NCBI RefSeq assembly: GCF_027744825.2
Contig: NC_071345.1
Location: forward strand, 14,695,501 to 14,759,500
DNA from: Synchiropus splendidus
Taxonomy: Eukaryota > Chordata > Actinopteri > Syngnathiformes > Callionymidae
Direction: 5' to 3'
Length of the DNA: 64,000 bases
Below the pieces are notes generated by a model. That model saw only the letters and a program-made list of their open reading frames with translations. It made no database searches and was not told the DNA's origin. The translations under genes were made by a program, and so were the position numbers. Position 1 is the stretch's first letter, and each line of letters starts with the position of its first letter. Shown here one piece after another: positions 51,601-62,539 of the stretch.

Positions 51601-53821
51601 ACCCTATTGATTCAGAGCATAACAATCCTGCTGGGTGTATCTTTAAAACTGACATCTTTTCACTCAAAACTCAAGCTGTGATTCAAATTGAGGTCATCTG
51701 GTTTACAGTCACGATTCATTGCGGGATCTTCTTCTGCTTCAAGATTTTCTGAATTTCATTGACACTCATTACTTTCAACACTAACCAGCTGCATCTCTCT
51801 CTCTCTCTCTCCTCCAGTGAATTTCCCGGGGAAGTGTCAGTCCCACACCAGCTCCACCTACACCTTCACCACCTGCCGGATCCTCCACCCGTCGGATCAG
51901 CTCACCTCTGTGTCCCCAAGGTAACCAACCCATCCATCCATCCATCCATCCATCCATCCATCCATCCATCCTCCCATCCATCCATCCATCCATCCTCCCA
52001 TCCATCCATCCATCCATCCATCCATTCATCCATCCTCCCATCCATCCATCCATCCTCAACATGCGCGTTGATAATGCAATCCTCTTTTGTTATTATTATT
52101 ATTCAGTGGAAAACAGTTGTGTGAAGACATTTTACCCTCCTCCATAAATAAATACTTACCTCCGTGGTTTGTCAACGGTGGTATGTGGTAGCTCAACACT
52201 GGAGGGAAGTGTTTCCTGGATCTTGAGGGATTTTGACGTGAACTTTAAGCTGTGAAAACAACTACAAGTGAATCGTAATAATTCACTTTCAGACTGCACA
52301 TTGAAACTGCGAATAGAATATTTATTTTGTCAAAATAATGAAGCCAAAGTATGTAGAACTTGGTGTCATTTATTTATTTTTCATCAAGATGTACATGAAC
52401 CAAGTGAAGTCAGCATCAAATTAGAAATTATTATAAATACAGTTTGTAATAATGGCTTGTGGGTGAATTTTAGTGTCAGGTTTATCTGGTTTTGTTTCAC
52501 CTTCAAGTTCCCCACATGAACAATAGACAGGAGATCACAATGAAATTCTGTGGATTTTGAGTGTCAGTCACATGACAGCAAGCAGGATGATGATTTGAAA
52601 TGGTTTATATTTTACAGGTAACGTGGTTTGGTGCTCTCCTACTCTAAATAATTGGCGATTCCTCAGACAAATTCAATGTCTACAGAGTTATGATGGTGTG
52701 GTGAAGCCTTTTAACTCTTCCCGCCATGTGATTGGCTCTGGCAGGTCATGTGATAATAATGAGGAAGAGGAGGAGGAGGAAATGGAGTTGTGTCAGTGGT
52801 TTGTCATGGCCGGTGTGGAGCAGAGCCACTGATGCAGTTGGGATCGTGAGTGCGGCAGCATGGGCGTGTCACAACCAAAATAACTAACCCAAGCTTAGTT
52901 CAGCCTTCAGTCAGTGCTTCTCTTGCTGTCAGTCCTGGGGTGGATTTTCACTCTGTTGTTCTGTCCTGCAGCTCAGCGACGTCCACGTATCAGGCGAGCG
53001 TTTGCGTCTCCTCTCCGACGGCGTCCGCCTCCCCGCCGCCTTTCTCTGGACCACACACTCCGTCCTACACGCCCTCCTGCACGCCACGCCGCCTCTCTCT
53101 GGCTCTCTCCATGGCCGAGTCCTCCACCAACCTCAGAGACTCCACCAGGACCACCAGCACTTCCTTCGGGCTCGTGCGCCTCCTGCTGGAGCACGGCATC
53201 TCTGCGTCAGTGTACGACCCCCGCAGCTGGGACCGAGCGTCAGACGGTAGTGGAGCTTCTACGCCGGTGCCGCCGAGCGCTGACCCAGAAGGGGATGGAC
53301 CTCAGCCGAGACGCCCGGACACCCTCCCCCTGCAGCCCTCCACTCCACCCAACTCCCCCTTTAAGTCGGCAGCCCGTCCAGTTTTCCACTTCAGCCCCTC
53401 CGAGGAAGAGCCGCCCTATGACGCCTTCCTCGCCTCCAAGCCGGCGCGTACCATTCTCAGAGAGGTTCTGGTGGAGGAGAGGGAGCGAGACCAGACTGAG
53501 GAGGACAAGCTGAACCTGGGACTCGTGGACAAGCTCAAACTGTTTCCCACTTTGTCGACTGCGAATGCTCTGCTGGCCCCCAGTGCGCTGGGCGGGGGGC
53601 TCCCGGCTCTGAATGTGGGTCTGAGGAGGAACAGAAGCTACCCTGCCATGGTGGGAGCTAGCATGGCCATGAAAGACCCCGGAGGTCCCCCCAGTACTGA
53701 GATACTCTTACCTCATACCATGCAGTTACAGGACGCAGTACCGCAACTCACCACTAGACACAGAAGAGCCAAGTCGAAGGAGGACTCGGCCAGCAATAAT
53801 CCCGAGGACACGTGGACGTGA
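30681..53821 (+). CDS. trak1: Trafficking kinesin-binding protein 1 (Milton family), complete coding region
   Basis: TRAK1 links mitochondria, through Miro, to kinesin-1 and dynein. Sixteen exons join in phase: 30681-30684, 33415-33609, 44590-44666, 46058-46174, 46257-46357, 46632-46740, 47872-47950, 48018-48148, 48223-48297, 48528-48665, 48729-48805, 48872-49111, 49183-49511, 50687-51112, 51818-51920, 52972-53821. The sum is 3051 bases, or 1016 residues (human about 953). Residues about 60-400 are the HAP1-N coiled coil; AAHIGQSLL (100-108) is the CC1 box that binds dynein light intermediate chain in this family. The Milton domain starts near residue 558 ([13 protein letters not shown]). The text [20 protein letters not shown] and the ulk4 neighbour favour TRAK1 over TRAK2. 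Whether it is the a or b copy is not decidable here. Confidence 0.95.
33415..33609 (+). CDS. trak1: trak1 exon shared by the distal isoforms
   Basis: Polypyrimidine tract and TTTCTGCAG acceptor; GTAAGT donor. Codes for [28 protein letters not shown] and [13 protein letters not shown], as in human TRAK1 (LTTEQIEETLKYF). Phase 1 at both ends, so skipping it keeps the frame. Confidence 0.95.
34800..35400 (+). repeat. Dispersed repeat, two tandem copies of the family also at 11.3 kb
   Basis: Two direct copies share GGTTAGCCATTT / GGTTTAGGGTGAG-type segments: the first around 34970-35100, the second around 35262-35380. Both match the reverse complement of 11300-11480, including the GTCCCCAC end. 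A GTGTGTGCGTGCG and CCGTCCGTCCGTCC simple tract follows at about 35395-35445. Confidence 0.7.
36300..36800 (+). promoter_or_regulatory. trak1: Candidate internal trak1 promoter region
   Basis: A GC-rich island in the third trak1 gap contains an inverted CCAAT box (CCCATTGGC, 36566-36574) and several CpG. It lies upstream of the alternative first exon at 37166. Inference from composition and position. Confidence 0.3.
37166..37253 (+). CDS. trak1: trak1 alternative first coding exon (isoform B)
   Basis: ATG opens [20 protein letters not shown], ending at a strong donor (GATG, then GTAAGA) in phase 1. Joined to the exon at 44590 it reads [12 protein letters not shown], so the frame continues for 979 residues in all. 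It skips the exon at 33415. In-frame codons continue upstream to about 37088, but this ATG follows the longer leader. No known TRAK isoform with this peptide is recalled. Confidence 0.6.
41429..41612 (+). CDS. trak1: trak1 alternative first coding exon (isoform C), acidic N-terminus
   Basis: ATG starts [17 protein letters not shown] and the exon ends DEEQQILDE at a GTAGTC donor in phase 1. Joined to 44590 it gives [14 protein letters not shown] human TRAK1 isoform likewise starts with a short acidic exon ending LLEEVLCAERVGQ, so this alternative start is probably conserved across vertebrates. 61 codons, about a third Asp and Glu; predicted protein 1011 residues. Confidence 0.8.
41613..44589. 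other. trak1 intron before the common exons
   Basis: AT-rich intron without a recognised exon. A (GAT)n tract at about 44547-44572 precedes the acceptor of the first common exon. Confidence 0.6.
44590..44666 (+). CDS. trak1: trak1 first common exon
   Basis: All three alternative starts splice here. Codes for [19 protein letters not shown] then TRLLEE; human reads [25 protein letters not shown]. Acceptor GCCCACAG, donor GTGAGA. Confidence 0.97.
46058..46174 (+). CDS. trak1: trak1 exon with CC1 box
   Basis: Codes for [20 protein letters not shown] and [27 protein letters not shown] is the CC1-box pattern AAxxGxxLL. 39 codons, phase 0 at both ends. Confidence 0.97.
46257..46357 (+). CDS. trak1: trak1 exon, HAP1-N coiled coil
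   Basis: Codes for [19 protein letters not shown] then NAAEESEGD, against [19 protein letters not shown] in human. Ends in phase 2 with GTGAGT donor. Confidence 0.97.
46632..46740 (+). CDS. trak1: trak1 exon, HAP1-N coiled coil
   Basis: Codes for [18 protein letters not shown] and KSLRSE, like human [18 protein letters not shown]. Donor GTTTGT is non-consensus, so this site may be regulated or weak. Confidence 0.95.
47872..47950 (+). CDS. trak1: trak1 exon, HAP1-N coiled coil
   Basis: Codes for [20 protein letters not shown], identical to the human stretch. Arg at the junction is split with the next exon. Confidence 0.97.
48018..48148 (+). CDS. trak1: trak1 exon, coiled coil
   Basis: Codes for [19 protein letters not shown], then [20 protein letters not shown], nearly identical to human TRAK1. 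The intron before it is only 67 bases. Confidence 0.97.
48223..48297 (+). CDS. trak1: trak1 exon, coiled coil
   Basis: Codes for [25 protein letters not shown] in one 25-codon exon, phase 0 both ends; human [19 protein letters not shown]. The intron before it is 74 bases. Confidence 0.97.
48528..48665 (+). CDS. trak1: trak1 exon, coiled coil end
   Basis: Codes for [20 protein letters not shown] and [11 protein letters not shown], matching human [19 protein letters not shown] and RRYHSLGLFPM. Confidence 0.97.
48729..48805 (+). CDS. trak1: trak1 exon
   Basis: Codes for [19 protein letters not shown]; the [14 protein letters not shown] core is invariant in TRAK1 and TRAK2. Introns on both sides are about 65 bases. 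Confidence 0.97.
48872..49111 (+). CDS. trak1: trak1 exon, linker with NIPGSN motif
   Basis: Codes for [14 protein letters not shown] and [13 protein letters not shown], then a Ser-rich linker. Human has KRVFETVRNIN and SPMNIPGSNQSS. Ends in phase 2. Confidence 0.95.
49183..49511 (+). CDS. trak1: trak1 exon, start of the Milton region
   Basis: Codes for [38 protein letters not shown] and [16 protein letters not shown], all conserved. Ends in phase 1 at GTGATT, a weak donor, and the frame stays open far past it (see the short isoform). Confidence 0.97.
49512..49882 (+). CDS. trak1: trak1 read-through end, predicted short C-terminal isoform
   Basis: If the weak donor at 49512 is not used, the frame continues for 123 codons to a stop at 49880-49882, giving a predicted 680-residue protein that lacks the Milton-domain core and C-terminus. 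The added tail is Ser-, Asn- and Gln-rich. An AATAAA at 50306-50311 could end such a transcript in the intron. The tail matches nothing I recall. Confidence 0.5.
50306..50311 (+). terminator. trak1: Intronic polyadenylation signal in trak1
   Basis: AATAAA 424 bases after the read-through stop and before the next acceptor at 50686, followed by a T- and TTCT-rich stretch. Fits termination of the short isoform. Confidence 0.4.
50687..51112 (+). CDS. trak1: trak1 exon, Milton domain core
   Basis: Codes for [20 protein letters not shown] and RPGVVTKGF, as in human [20 protein letters not shown]. The rest is an acidic, Ser-rich stretch longer than in mammals. Confidence 0.97.
51818..51920 (+). CDS. 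trak1: trak1 exon, Milton region
   Basis: Codes for [20 protein letters not shown] and [12 protein letters not shown]; human has [28 protein letters not shown] (CCAT)n tract starts 8 bases after its donor. Confidence 0.97.
51929..52056. repeat. (CCAT)n tetranucleotide microsatellite
   Basis: About 30 units of CCAT with scattered CTCC and TTCA variants, starting 9 bases after a trak1 splice donor. Likely polymorphic. Confidence 0.98.
52972..53821 (+). CDS. trak1: trak1 last coding exon
   Basis: Codes for 283 codons with stop: [42 protein letters not shown] and [16 protein letters not shown], each with a human counterpart ([57 protein letters not shown]). The tail after MKDP differs from mammals and ends [14 protein letters not shown]. 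Confidence 0.97.
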
Positions 53822-55156
53822 AACTGAGCGACGGTAGCTCGGAACACTGTGCTAGTGAGAACAGGGGTGTTGCCTTTCTCTTTGTCCAAAGTTTGTCCGT
53901 TAAGATGCTGTGTTGGAAATTAAAGACCCAAGTGTTGAAAGTACAGCAGCGCCACCATCATCTTTGCCAGTTCATGACGCAGCTAAACACAAAACACACT
54001 GTGGAACCAGGAATACAAAATAGCTGCTCGATGAGCTTCAACTATTGCAGTGTGTTATGGAACTTTTGGGCACAGTTCATGAACAGAACTAGTGAGAACT
54101 CCATCACGGATCATTGACCAATCAGAAGACACCTGAGCGCCGGTTGTAGCTGTGCAGGAAGTTGATAAAAAAAAAAAATCTGAAGGATTTTCATTTTAAA
54201 GATTCATAACCACAGGTCTATATAAAACACCTAAGTCTGCTTTTAAAAAAGGGATTTAATATGAAGCTTTACAAGACGATGTGGTTTAACTCACCCGATT
54301 TTACTTTCTGAAACAGTCACAGGTGTCATTCGTAATGTGCCAGCCAAAGTCCCAGTCAGGGTTTTGTTTTCATCCATGCGGCACTTGTATCTGTAGATCC
54401 AGGATGGAGGTGCCAGGATGAAGCACGAGCAAACTGGGTCTGGAGAAGGGACGGTGCCTAAAATAGTCGACTGTGTCTCTGTGTGCGTTTTTTATTTCAT
54501 GTATTTCTGGCAGGTGGCTGCTTGAACAAGCTACCAGCCAAAACATGCTAATTTTTGTCTAGCGCTTTGGTTTGCGTGTAAATGCTCCGGTAAAACTTGA
54601 AGCTGGGAATCATTCGGAGTCCTGATGGCGACCCGTTGGCACTGCATCATGGCTGTCTCGTCGTTGTGAAGCACATATGTTGAGAAGTTCAACTCACAAA
54701 ATGATGGCTTTTCCTTTATTTTCATGTCAAAAACGACAGACCTTTTAAACATTTATCGAGCACTTTCACCTGTAACTAGTGACGACTGAACCAGAGTACG
54801 TTGCTCTGACCTGCAGTGATTGACAGCCAGTGAATGTCGAAGCCTTATGAAACCCCTTAAAAAATGAGTATTTTACATGAATTTTATTCAGCTAAAAGTT
54901 ATGATTCAGGCATCATGAAGTAACAGACTTCATATATGTGTGTGTGAAAGAGTGTGAGAGATGATCTGAATGTAAGTTATTAACGTGTGTGTACGTCCAT
55001 ATATGCCTTCATCTGAAAGGGAAACCTTGTAAATGTGTGTGTATATATATTCATGCTGACTTTTTTGAGAAATGTAACCACATGTTTAGAACTGAAATAC
55101 TGAGTGAATCTGTTTCTGAACGGAACATATTTTATTCTACGCTGCAGAATGTTGTC

Positions 55157-55162
55157 AATAAA
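55157..55162 (+). terminator. trak1: trak1 distal polyadenylation signal
   Basis: AATAAA about 1.34 kb after the stop codon. The stretch between holds no other open gene and is the likely 3'UTR; a TTTTTCAC-rich stretch follows. Confidence 0.55.
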
Positions 55163-57520
55163 AGTAACAACCAAATGACTCTCTGTTTTTCACAAAATAA
55201 ATTGTTAATGATACTTGAGTGGAAAAAAGACAAATCTAGTTTGTTGATGGGAATGTTTGGTGTGAACATCTTTACTGATCTGTAAATTATTATTCTATCG
55301 CCAAGGACTCTCTTTATTTATTTATCCCGCCCTGCACCAAAGTACTTATCACTTCAATAATTTAAACACATAAAAAATGGGTGTGGTGTCCAACTTCTTC
55401 AGATTCATTAAGGTAAAAATTTTGCAGCCAATTTTTCTCGCTGATATTTAACTGTGACCCACACAGCCTTTTAATGTGCAGTTTTGTAAATATTTCAAGC
55501 TGGATGCAACACTAAAACAAAAAATAGTCACAAGGAAATTATAACCCGAGTCAAATTTCAATTTTCCAAAAATACTTACTTTAACTCGTATTTGAAATAG
55601 TTTTCTTTAAATGTTCTTTAGTTTAGGGCGGATATGAAATATATATGTGCGGACAAAAAACATACAGTATAATAAATCATGAGCAACTGTAGTACAACTG
55701 TTTTCCGCGGGGGGCAGTGTTCGACACTTATTTTGTCTGATTTAGAAATTCTTTTTCAGTAAGTGAAGTAAGTGAAACCTCGAATTTTATTGGGCTCCAG
55801 CAGGAAAGCAGAAAGTCCTCGGTGTGGACGACATGTTTGACTAAGAGAGTGAGGTTCTGTGGTCATCATCGGGTTTTTATTAGTAATATTTTTGTGTTTT
55901 CACTTATAATTAAAAGACCTTCAGTTCACTTCACAGCTGCTAAAGAGATATCTGCATGGGAATTGAATATTCACTCAACATTATGGATGGGTTGGTCAGC
56001 AGAATCTTGCTGAGGATTTCAATAGAATCTAATTCTATATCAGCAAATTCTACATTTGTAATTCAACCACTGGTGTTGTGCTGCTCATCACAGTGTGCCG
56101 GGGTCAAAGGGCAAGAGGTGGGTAGACACCCTGGTCACGTCCTATTCCTCTAAGGGCACACATGACCCGACAACCATTCACACCCACAGGCAATTTAAAC
56201 TGCCTGTGGGAGGCAACTGGAGCACCAGGAAACCTACACACACTCATCTATCAGGACTCAGGCCTCCTCACTGTCAGGCCTCGACGCTCCATGTGTGAAG
56301 CTCAGAGCCCCGGAGGCAAAATTTGGCCCTCCAGGTTCCAAAATAAATAAATAAAATTGTGGTCTTTTGATGAGCTTTGTTTTCACAGTGCTGAACATTT
56401 CAGATGATGGGAGATAACAATATGAAAAGTAGCTGAGTCAAAGGAGAGTCTGATGAAATACACGTCTTGTTTGGCCTGGTTCTTTGACTTTGTTTCGATG
56501 TTTGGCCTTCGTCCATGTAATAAGTTTTAGTAGCGATTTTGCTTTTTTCGTGAGTCAGCGTTTTTGGTTCCTGTTGCACACAGTGTCACCACTCTAAGCA
56601 GTTATTCCTTCAATCTACAATGTGTTTTCAATGTTGCTTAAAGCATTATGGATTCAGAATTAAGATCAATAAGAATTTGTGAGCGAGTGCTGTTGAGTAC
56701 TATATGTTTATTCTGTTTTTATTATGACATAAAAGAAAATTTCAAGAAAAAAAGGTCACTTTTAGTTGAAAAAAAATAGCGTGTATTCGATGACATTCGA
56801 AGGCAGTGAAAGACAATTAAAAATTCAAGTATGTATTCTGTCCAGTAACAAGTTGTGCAGCGACTTCATAGAAGAATATGTGGGGAAAAATATCTTGGAA
56901 GCTAATAACAAACTGGCAGTCTGGCACATAACAGTCTTGAGGAGACCCCTGCGGAGAGCCTTCCCTCAGCTGGCGGTTGTTAAGAGCAGAGGAGAAAGCA
57001 GGTCCACTTCAGACGTGCCATTGTTCCATCAGAAGACACACTCCAGCACTGAGCCGGTACACTGTGACCAAACAGCTGGGACCCAAGAGGACGGCACTTC
57101 AGGAAGAGTGGTGGGAATGAAGTGGCGTGGAATTATTATGTTTTAGCTGCTTCACTTAAGAGGAAAGAGTGAACATTTCAATTGGGAAATGAAAATGAAA
57201 ATGCAAGGAGGGAGGAACACCTGAGGACCAATAATCTGCTTTTTACAAAGGTGTTTTCAAGGCACAAACAAGGAGCTTCTGCTGATCCGAGATGAGGCCC
57301 TGAGTGACTGTGAGGGAAAGAGGCCTGGCTTCACTCCCAGCCAGAAAGCTCATCTCATCTCAGCGCTCCTGCGTCACATGAGTAATTGTATTTTAAACTT
57401 TTTTTTTTTACTGGCCACAACTTGTTTCAACAATAAAGTTAGAGTTCTCGGTGTTAGGAAAAGCCAAAAAATAAATAAATAAATAAAATAAAGTCCTTTT
57501 ATATTTTTTTCACAGTAAAC
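55163..57520. other. Intergenic stretch downstream of trak1
   Basis: No gene recognised. A 126-codon frame at 56766-57146 (plus) has no homology that I recall, no splice signals and no Kozak context, so it is treated as chance. Confidence 0.5.
56100..56345 (+). repeat. Old dispersed teleost repeat, second copy
   Basis: Contains CAACCATTCACACCCACAGG, CAATTTAAACTGCCTGTGGG, then GGCAACTGGAGCACCAGGAAACC. Same family as 20163-20400, where only the flanks survive. Confidence 0.55.
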
Positions 57521-57522
57521 AG

Positions 57523-57735
57523 AAATTCAAATTTCAAATGAAGGATACTGTGGTATACTACTTATAGCGGCAGTATTTCATCTTGTCTGTCATCACTACC
57601 TTCCACTGACATTTACATAACACATACAACAATCCCAGCTTGGGTCTTGTTTGTAGCCATGATATTGAATGTCAAGAATAAAATGTGGAAGCTACAGTTG
57701 CAAAACAGGTGTGCGCACAATAGCTGACTGAAGAC
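57523..57735 (+). repeat. Duplicated segment, copy 1 (partner at 60293-60524)
   Basis: Shares with the second copy long near-identical blocks including TCATCTTGTCTGTCATCAC, GACATTTACATAACACAT, CAATCCCAGCTTGGGTCTTG and AAAATGTGGAAGCTAC. The copies are about 2.8 kb apart in the same orientation and differ by point changes and one small insertion. Confidence 0.9.
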
Positions 57736-57817
57736 AAAAATATTTATTTTATTCATTTATAATTTTATATTTTTATTAAATAAATGCTAAACCATAAAAA
57801 TGTATTTTTACCAGTGG

Positions 57818-57833
57818 TCAATAGGGGGCGCTG
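57818..57833 (+). promoter_or_regulatory. CTCF-like motif
   Basis: TCAATAGGGGGCGCTG fits the AGGGGGCGCT core of the CTCF consensus. Motif match only. Confidence 0.35.
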
Positions 57834-59468
57834 CCACACACCTCATGGTACCTGCACAGAACCATACGGTGTATTGAATTATTCTTTTTAATGGGAACTG
57901 TTCTGAGTCAGATAATGTGGAGCCTATATACAACATGTCACCTTTACCATAGAGATCATGATATTTGGGAGAGAACAGCTTCCTGCTCATCACATCACTG
58001 AGGAAAACTATTTTTTATTTTATTTTTACAAGTACAAGTTGGGAATTTCTTTGACACTGTCTTTTGTCAGCACTGTTTAATAGAACATTCATATTCTAGT
58101 TATGTGAAAATATTTGTTTAAAGAAGGCAAAACTGGAACAGCGGCCCCTGGATTTTTTTTCACCTTCTATTTTTCATCCCCTAAAAATAACTCCACTTTC
58201 ATCAAGCTCATTATTTATGAAATGTAGCCTTCATTTATGTTTCTATTTAAGCTAAGCCTCTTTTTCTTTGCCCCGTCTTTCCTTTCATTCCCCCCCTGAG
58301 ATGTTATAGTTTGGCCTGGATCCAAACTTCCTCACAGAGGCTGGACACTGTCCTAGTTTAGAGCTGCCTCAGCTGCGAGGTGTCAGATGGGGAACCTCAC
58401 AATCCTCTGGCTAAAGAGTCGGAGGAGACCAGAACTTAGAAGAATCCCACTCCTCACTCGTCCCTGACAGTTGGTGGGTTGCAGGAAATCCTGCTAAAAT
58501 CGCAGTGAAGCTCAGTGAAACTTCATCACTTTCATGACGTCAGTGCTTTTTTTTACCCCCAACAAGGAGGCGATACGGAGCTCCCCAGGGTGTTGGCTGC
58601 GTGTGGAGTGTCACTGAAGGCGGTCATCATGAAGCCAGAATGCTGTCACGATCTGGACTTGCTAATCCAGCTGAAGACTCCATCTGAAGTCAGCACAGCA
58701 TAAATCTCCCGCCACATGAATATTCATGGAGCCGTGGTGGTGGTGAGCGACAGCGGCTTGTTGCCGGACAGTAATGAGATCTCTGCTGAGTTGACTGGCT
58801 GCGACGCTTCAAGTTGCTCTCGTGCTCCAATCCTTCATGTTGCTCATTACCAGGCCAGAACACAGGAGACAGGAGGGGATTCGGGCGGATATTTGTCAAC
58901 TCCACGTCACGGTTTTGTTTCTTTGCATCTCGGTCGCACGCTGAAAGAAGGAAACCCATCCGTTTCTATGGCAACAGGATGGTTAGTCGTAATGAGTTCA
59001 TGAGAACTGATTAATTATTGATGTGCAATGACTCGCAGGCCTTTAGACACATAGTTATTTATGCATGAAAAAAACTTTTTTTTTGAAGGGTCTTGATAAA
59101 CAGGCTTTGTTGTTTGTTTGGCTGACAGTGAAACCCACATAAACACAACCCGTTTGAAACAAGAATTGAAACAGTCTGATCAAATATGAACTTGGATAAA
59201 GAAATGTGTCTCCGGAATATATTTCCAGACGCACACTCACACATACAAACAATGCAAATATAAAACATAAGAAAGAGGTTATACACTTACCTGACTCATC
59301 AAAAAATCTGCTTAACACTGTCGTGTGTCTGTTGCAGCGGAGGATCTGATGCTGATGAAGGTGGAGCAGGTTCCTATATTTGTTAAGGATGATGTTCCAG
59401 TCTCTTCTTCATAGAAAACCAGCTGTTGTGTGGGACTTTGCTTACAGGGATCAGAGGGGCCTCAGGAA

Positions 59469-59485
59469 CAGCGCCCCCCAGTGGT
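59469..59485 (-). promoter_or_regulatory. CTCF-like motif
   Basis: On the minus strand it reads ACCACTGGGGGGCGCTG, close to the CTCF consensus CCASYAGRKGGCRS. Motif match only. Confidence 0.35.
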
Positions 59486-59963
59486 GCCTTTGAGCTTAAC
59501 ACCTCTCAGTCACGCTTCATCACTGTAATAGCCTCAATACTGATCATGTCATACTTGTGCAAGAGTTGTTTCTCTCACCAAACCTTGAGTAAGAAATGAC
59601 CCATTAACAAACACAACCATCGGATTAAGAAGCCCCAAAACCCCATTAGTGTTAATGAACTTTTCCTGTTTCCTAATCTCTGAAACACGATTTCCAAAGT
59701 GTGTTTTTAATTAACTTATTTCTTATGTTTTGATCGTCTTCTCCGGAGACAGCTGCGTTGTTATTGCACTTATTTACCCAGAATAGGAGAGACAATGAGA
59801 GTATTCGTCTCCGGGAGAGATTCTTGCATCTGGTCTTTACATCAGCAGGTTTTAGTGCAACAGAAGCAAACCACAGGTGAAACCAGTAAAATGTGAAAAA
59901 GTAAAAAGACAAAAAAATAATAATAATAATCATAAATTAACCAAAATAATAATGGAAAAAAAG

Positions 59964-60077
<114 letters not shown>

Positions 60078-60292
60078 TAAAATATTATGTGCATGTTTCA
60101 TCTGCACAGAAATATCAGAGGGAGCAATGAAAATGATCTCTGACAGAAAACTGCAGACATGTTTCATTGCTGTAAAATAGTGGTAAAAAAACACAGACCT
60201 TTAAGGAGTAGAGTGAAAGACTGTGATAGCCATATCAGGTTTTGTCATCTGAAATGCAAGATCCACTGCTTGAAAACATGGAATTAATAAAT

Positions 60293-60524
60293 ATAAATTC
60301 AAAGTTCAAATGAAGGATATTGTGGTAATGTAGTGGCGTGTGAGACGTATGGGAATAACAGTGGCAGTAGTTCATCTTGTCTGTCATCACGACTTTCCGT
60401 TGACATTTACATAACACATGCAACAATCCCAGCTTGGGTCTTGTTTGTAGACTTAGTATAGAATGTCAAGCATAAAATGTGGAAGCTACGGTTACAGGTG
60501 TGAGCAAAGTAGCTGACTGAGGAA
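60293..60524 (+). repeat. Duplicated segment, copy 2 (partner at 57523-57735)
   Basis: Same blocks and order as copy 1, with an inserted GTGGCGTGTGAGACGTATGG-type segment after the GATATTGTGG start. Could be a tandem duplication with later divergence or an undescribed dispersed repeat. Confidence 0.9.
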
Positions 60525-60559
60525 AAAAAAAGAGAGGCAATTGTGCGCAAATCAACTGT

Positions 60560-61860
60560 ATTGGTTTGCATCCCAGGTTAACCCCAATTTGGCAGCGCCG
60601 GGCCTCAAATGTGGGAGATGAATGCGGCGGCAGAACTCGTCCGACCATGAAGGTGATCTGGTGCAGTGGTGGGATGACTCAATCAATCGAGTCAAACCAC
60701 GTCTCGCACGTCTCAATTAGTCTTGGAGTCCCAGGCCGACCCTCGTGATCCGGATCAACCCTCCGCCGTTCAGGCTGACAACCAGTGAGTACAGAGGAGC
60801 AAGGACTTCATGATACTGTAGCTCCTCAAATAGACAGGATTTTGGACAGAGAGCCAGTCGGTCTGGGACTCAAACCCATTCGGCGGAGACACTCTCAAGG
60901 CCCATTTATGCTCAACTTTGCTTACAAATATGGATCAAGAGCAGTTCCAGCGGAAACCATGGGGGCAGTGTTGCTGTTACTACACGATACCTAGCTCTAA
61001 TGCTACACGAAGAAGACACGAAGACGTGGAAATTCTGGCCTCACCAACCTCCGCCTGCTACAACACTGCCTCTGTTTCCTCTTTTATGCAAGATGTGTCA
61101 TGGCTGTCTATGTGACCAGACCCAGGTGCAATGTGTGCTGGCTGACAGAAGGCTCGGAGACGAGGTTAAACTTAAAGATTTAATGAACAACGACGAAGTT
61201 ATACACAGACAAACAGATACGATGAACCAAGGGCGCCGGAACCAGAACATGGACCGGGAAATTGCAAGGCCCAATCAATAGAAAGCGCTGGTGGAAAACA
61301 CACATACACACGAGGAAATAACGATATCTATCAGAAAATAAAAGTGAGATTTACAAAGCACTAACACGCGGATCTACCGGAGATTAATCGTGAAAATAGA
61401 AAGCAAAGCTAGGAGAACTAGAACTAAGGAAGCGGCTGAAAAGGAAATCAAGCCCGCACAGAATTTAAAATATTCAGGGAAACAAACAAGAGATTGGAGT
61501 CTTGGGAGAGTTTACCGTAGGAACGCGAAGTAACCATCTGGGGACACGAGCTGGCACCGAGGTGTTGATACACATGAAGACTTGATTAGCTGATGAATGC
61601 CAGCCGTGTCGCCCGGAAAGCTGGGAAAAAACAGGGAAACGGAAACGAGACAACTGGGAATCACAAAAATAAAAGCATGAAGAACACGGAAGATGAACAT
61701 TATTAATACCTCTTCCACAGTCACCATGTCTGTTTTGGAGTTTGTCGTTGTCATAAACCTTTGACTCTGAGCTGCTCCCCCTGGTGGATATATTGGTGAA
61801 CAGCAATACGGGACACATGATGGAAGTATGTGATCAGTGACAGTAACAACGTTTGTAACG
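60560..61860. mobile_element. Probable degraded transposable element
   Basis: A region with the phrases TCAAGGCCCATTTATGCTCA and GGGAAACGGAAACGAGACAA and many ACGA-rich A-rich segments resembles non-autonomous DNA elements seen across fish genomes. No terminal repeats or target duplication were found. The open frames on both strands are short and unlike host genes. Confidence 0.35.
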
Positions 61861-62539
61861 GGCGGGTACAACTTTAAAGGGAGCTTAAATGGGCCTTCAG
61901 GGAGGCTCAGTTACTTTTGGCCATGAGAGTGTGATGTGTTTATAAAACAAAGAGTTCAAGTATTATCTGCTGGTTCCTTCTCGAAACAGAGCTAAGGCAC
62001 AGAAAATAAACACCCTGCCATCAGTCATGTGACTGAGTTAAAGCGAGAAGCAACCAAATGCAGAGTTTAGCCAATGTAAACAACAGCACTGTTACCTACA
62101 ACGGCATCATTCTCCTCTATCCACCATGTGATGTCCAACACTGACTCACCAACACCTCTTCACTGGTACTGTGAGTAAGGTCTCTCAACATAGAGGGTCA
62201 TATGCTCCAGAAAATGCATGTCAAATGCCAGTTTTAGAGTGAACACTTGAGGGATGTGCCTCTCTTTACATGACACTTCAGATGGCAGAGCTCAGTGACA
62301 TCGGAAGTCACATCCTATTGCACAAAACTGTTGGGACTTGAATCTCATATTGTTTTAAATGAAACTACAAACTTCAGTGTTGCGATAAGACTCAGTGTTG
62401 GACACCAGAAAAACTTCTTAAATGCCGTGCTTGTGCTGCTGCTCTCAGCCACATCACATGGAAAGACAGCGATCACTGGAGACATTATGAAAAAAGCAAG
62501 TTATTGACAATCATTCTCGTAATTAGCCGCACACCCCCC

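Noticed and set aside
51781..52062. Frame of repeated GWMDGWM or HPSIHPS residues
   Set aside because: Translation of the (CCAT)n microsatellite.
52850..52971. Upstream part of the long frame ending at 53821 as coding
   Set aside because: The conserved trak1 exon begins at the acceptor before 52972; the preceding codons are intron read-through.
56766..57146. 126-codon plus-strand open frame after trak1, considered as cck (next to TRAK1 in human)
   Set aside because: Lacks the DYMGWMDF hormone core and dibasic processing sites; no cck found anywhere in the window on either strand.
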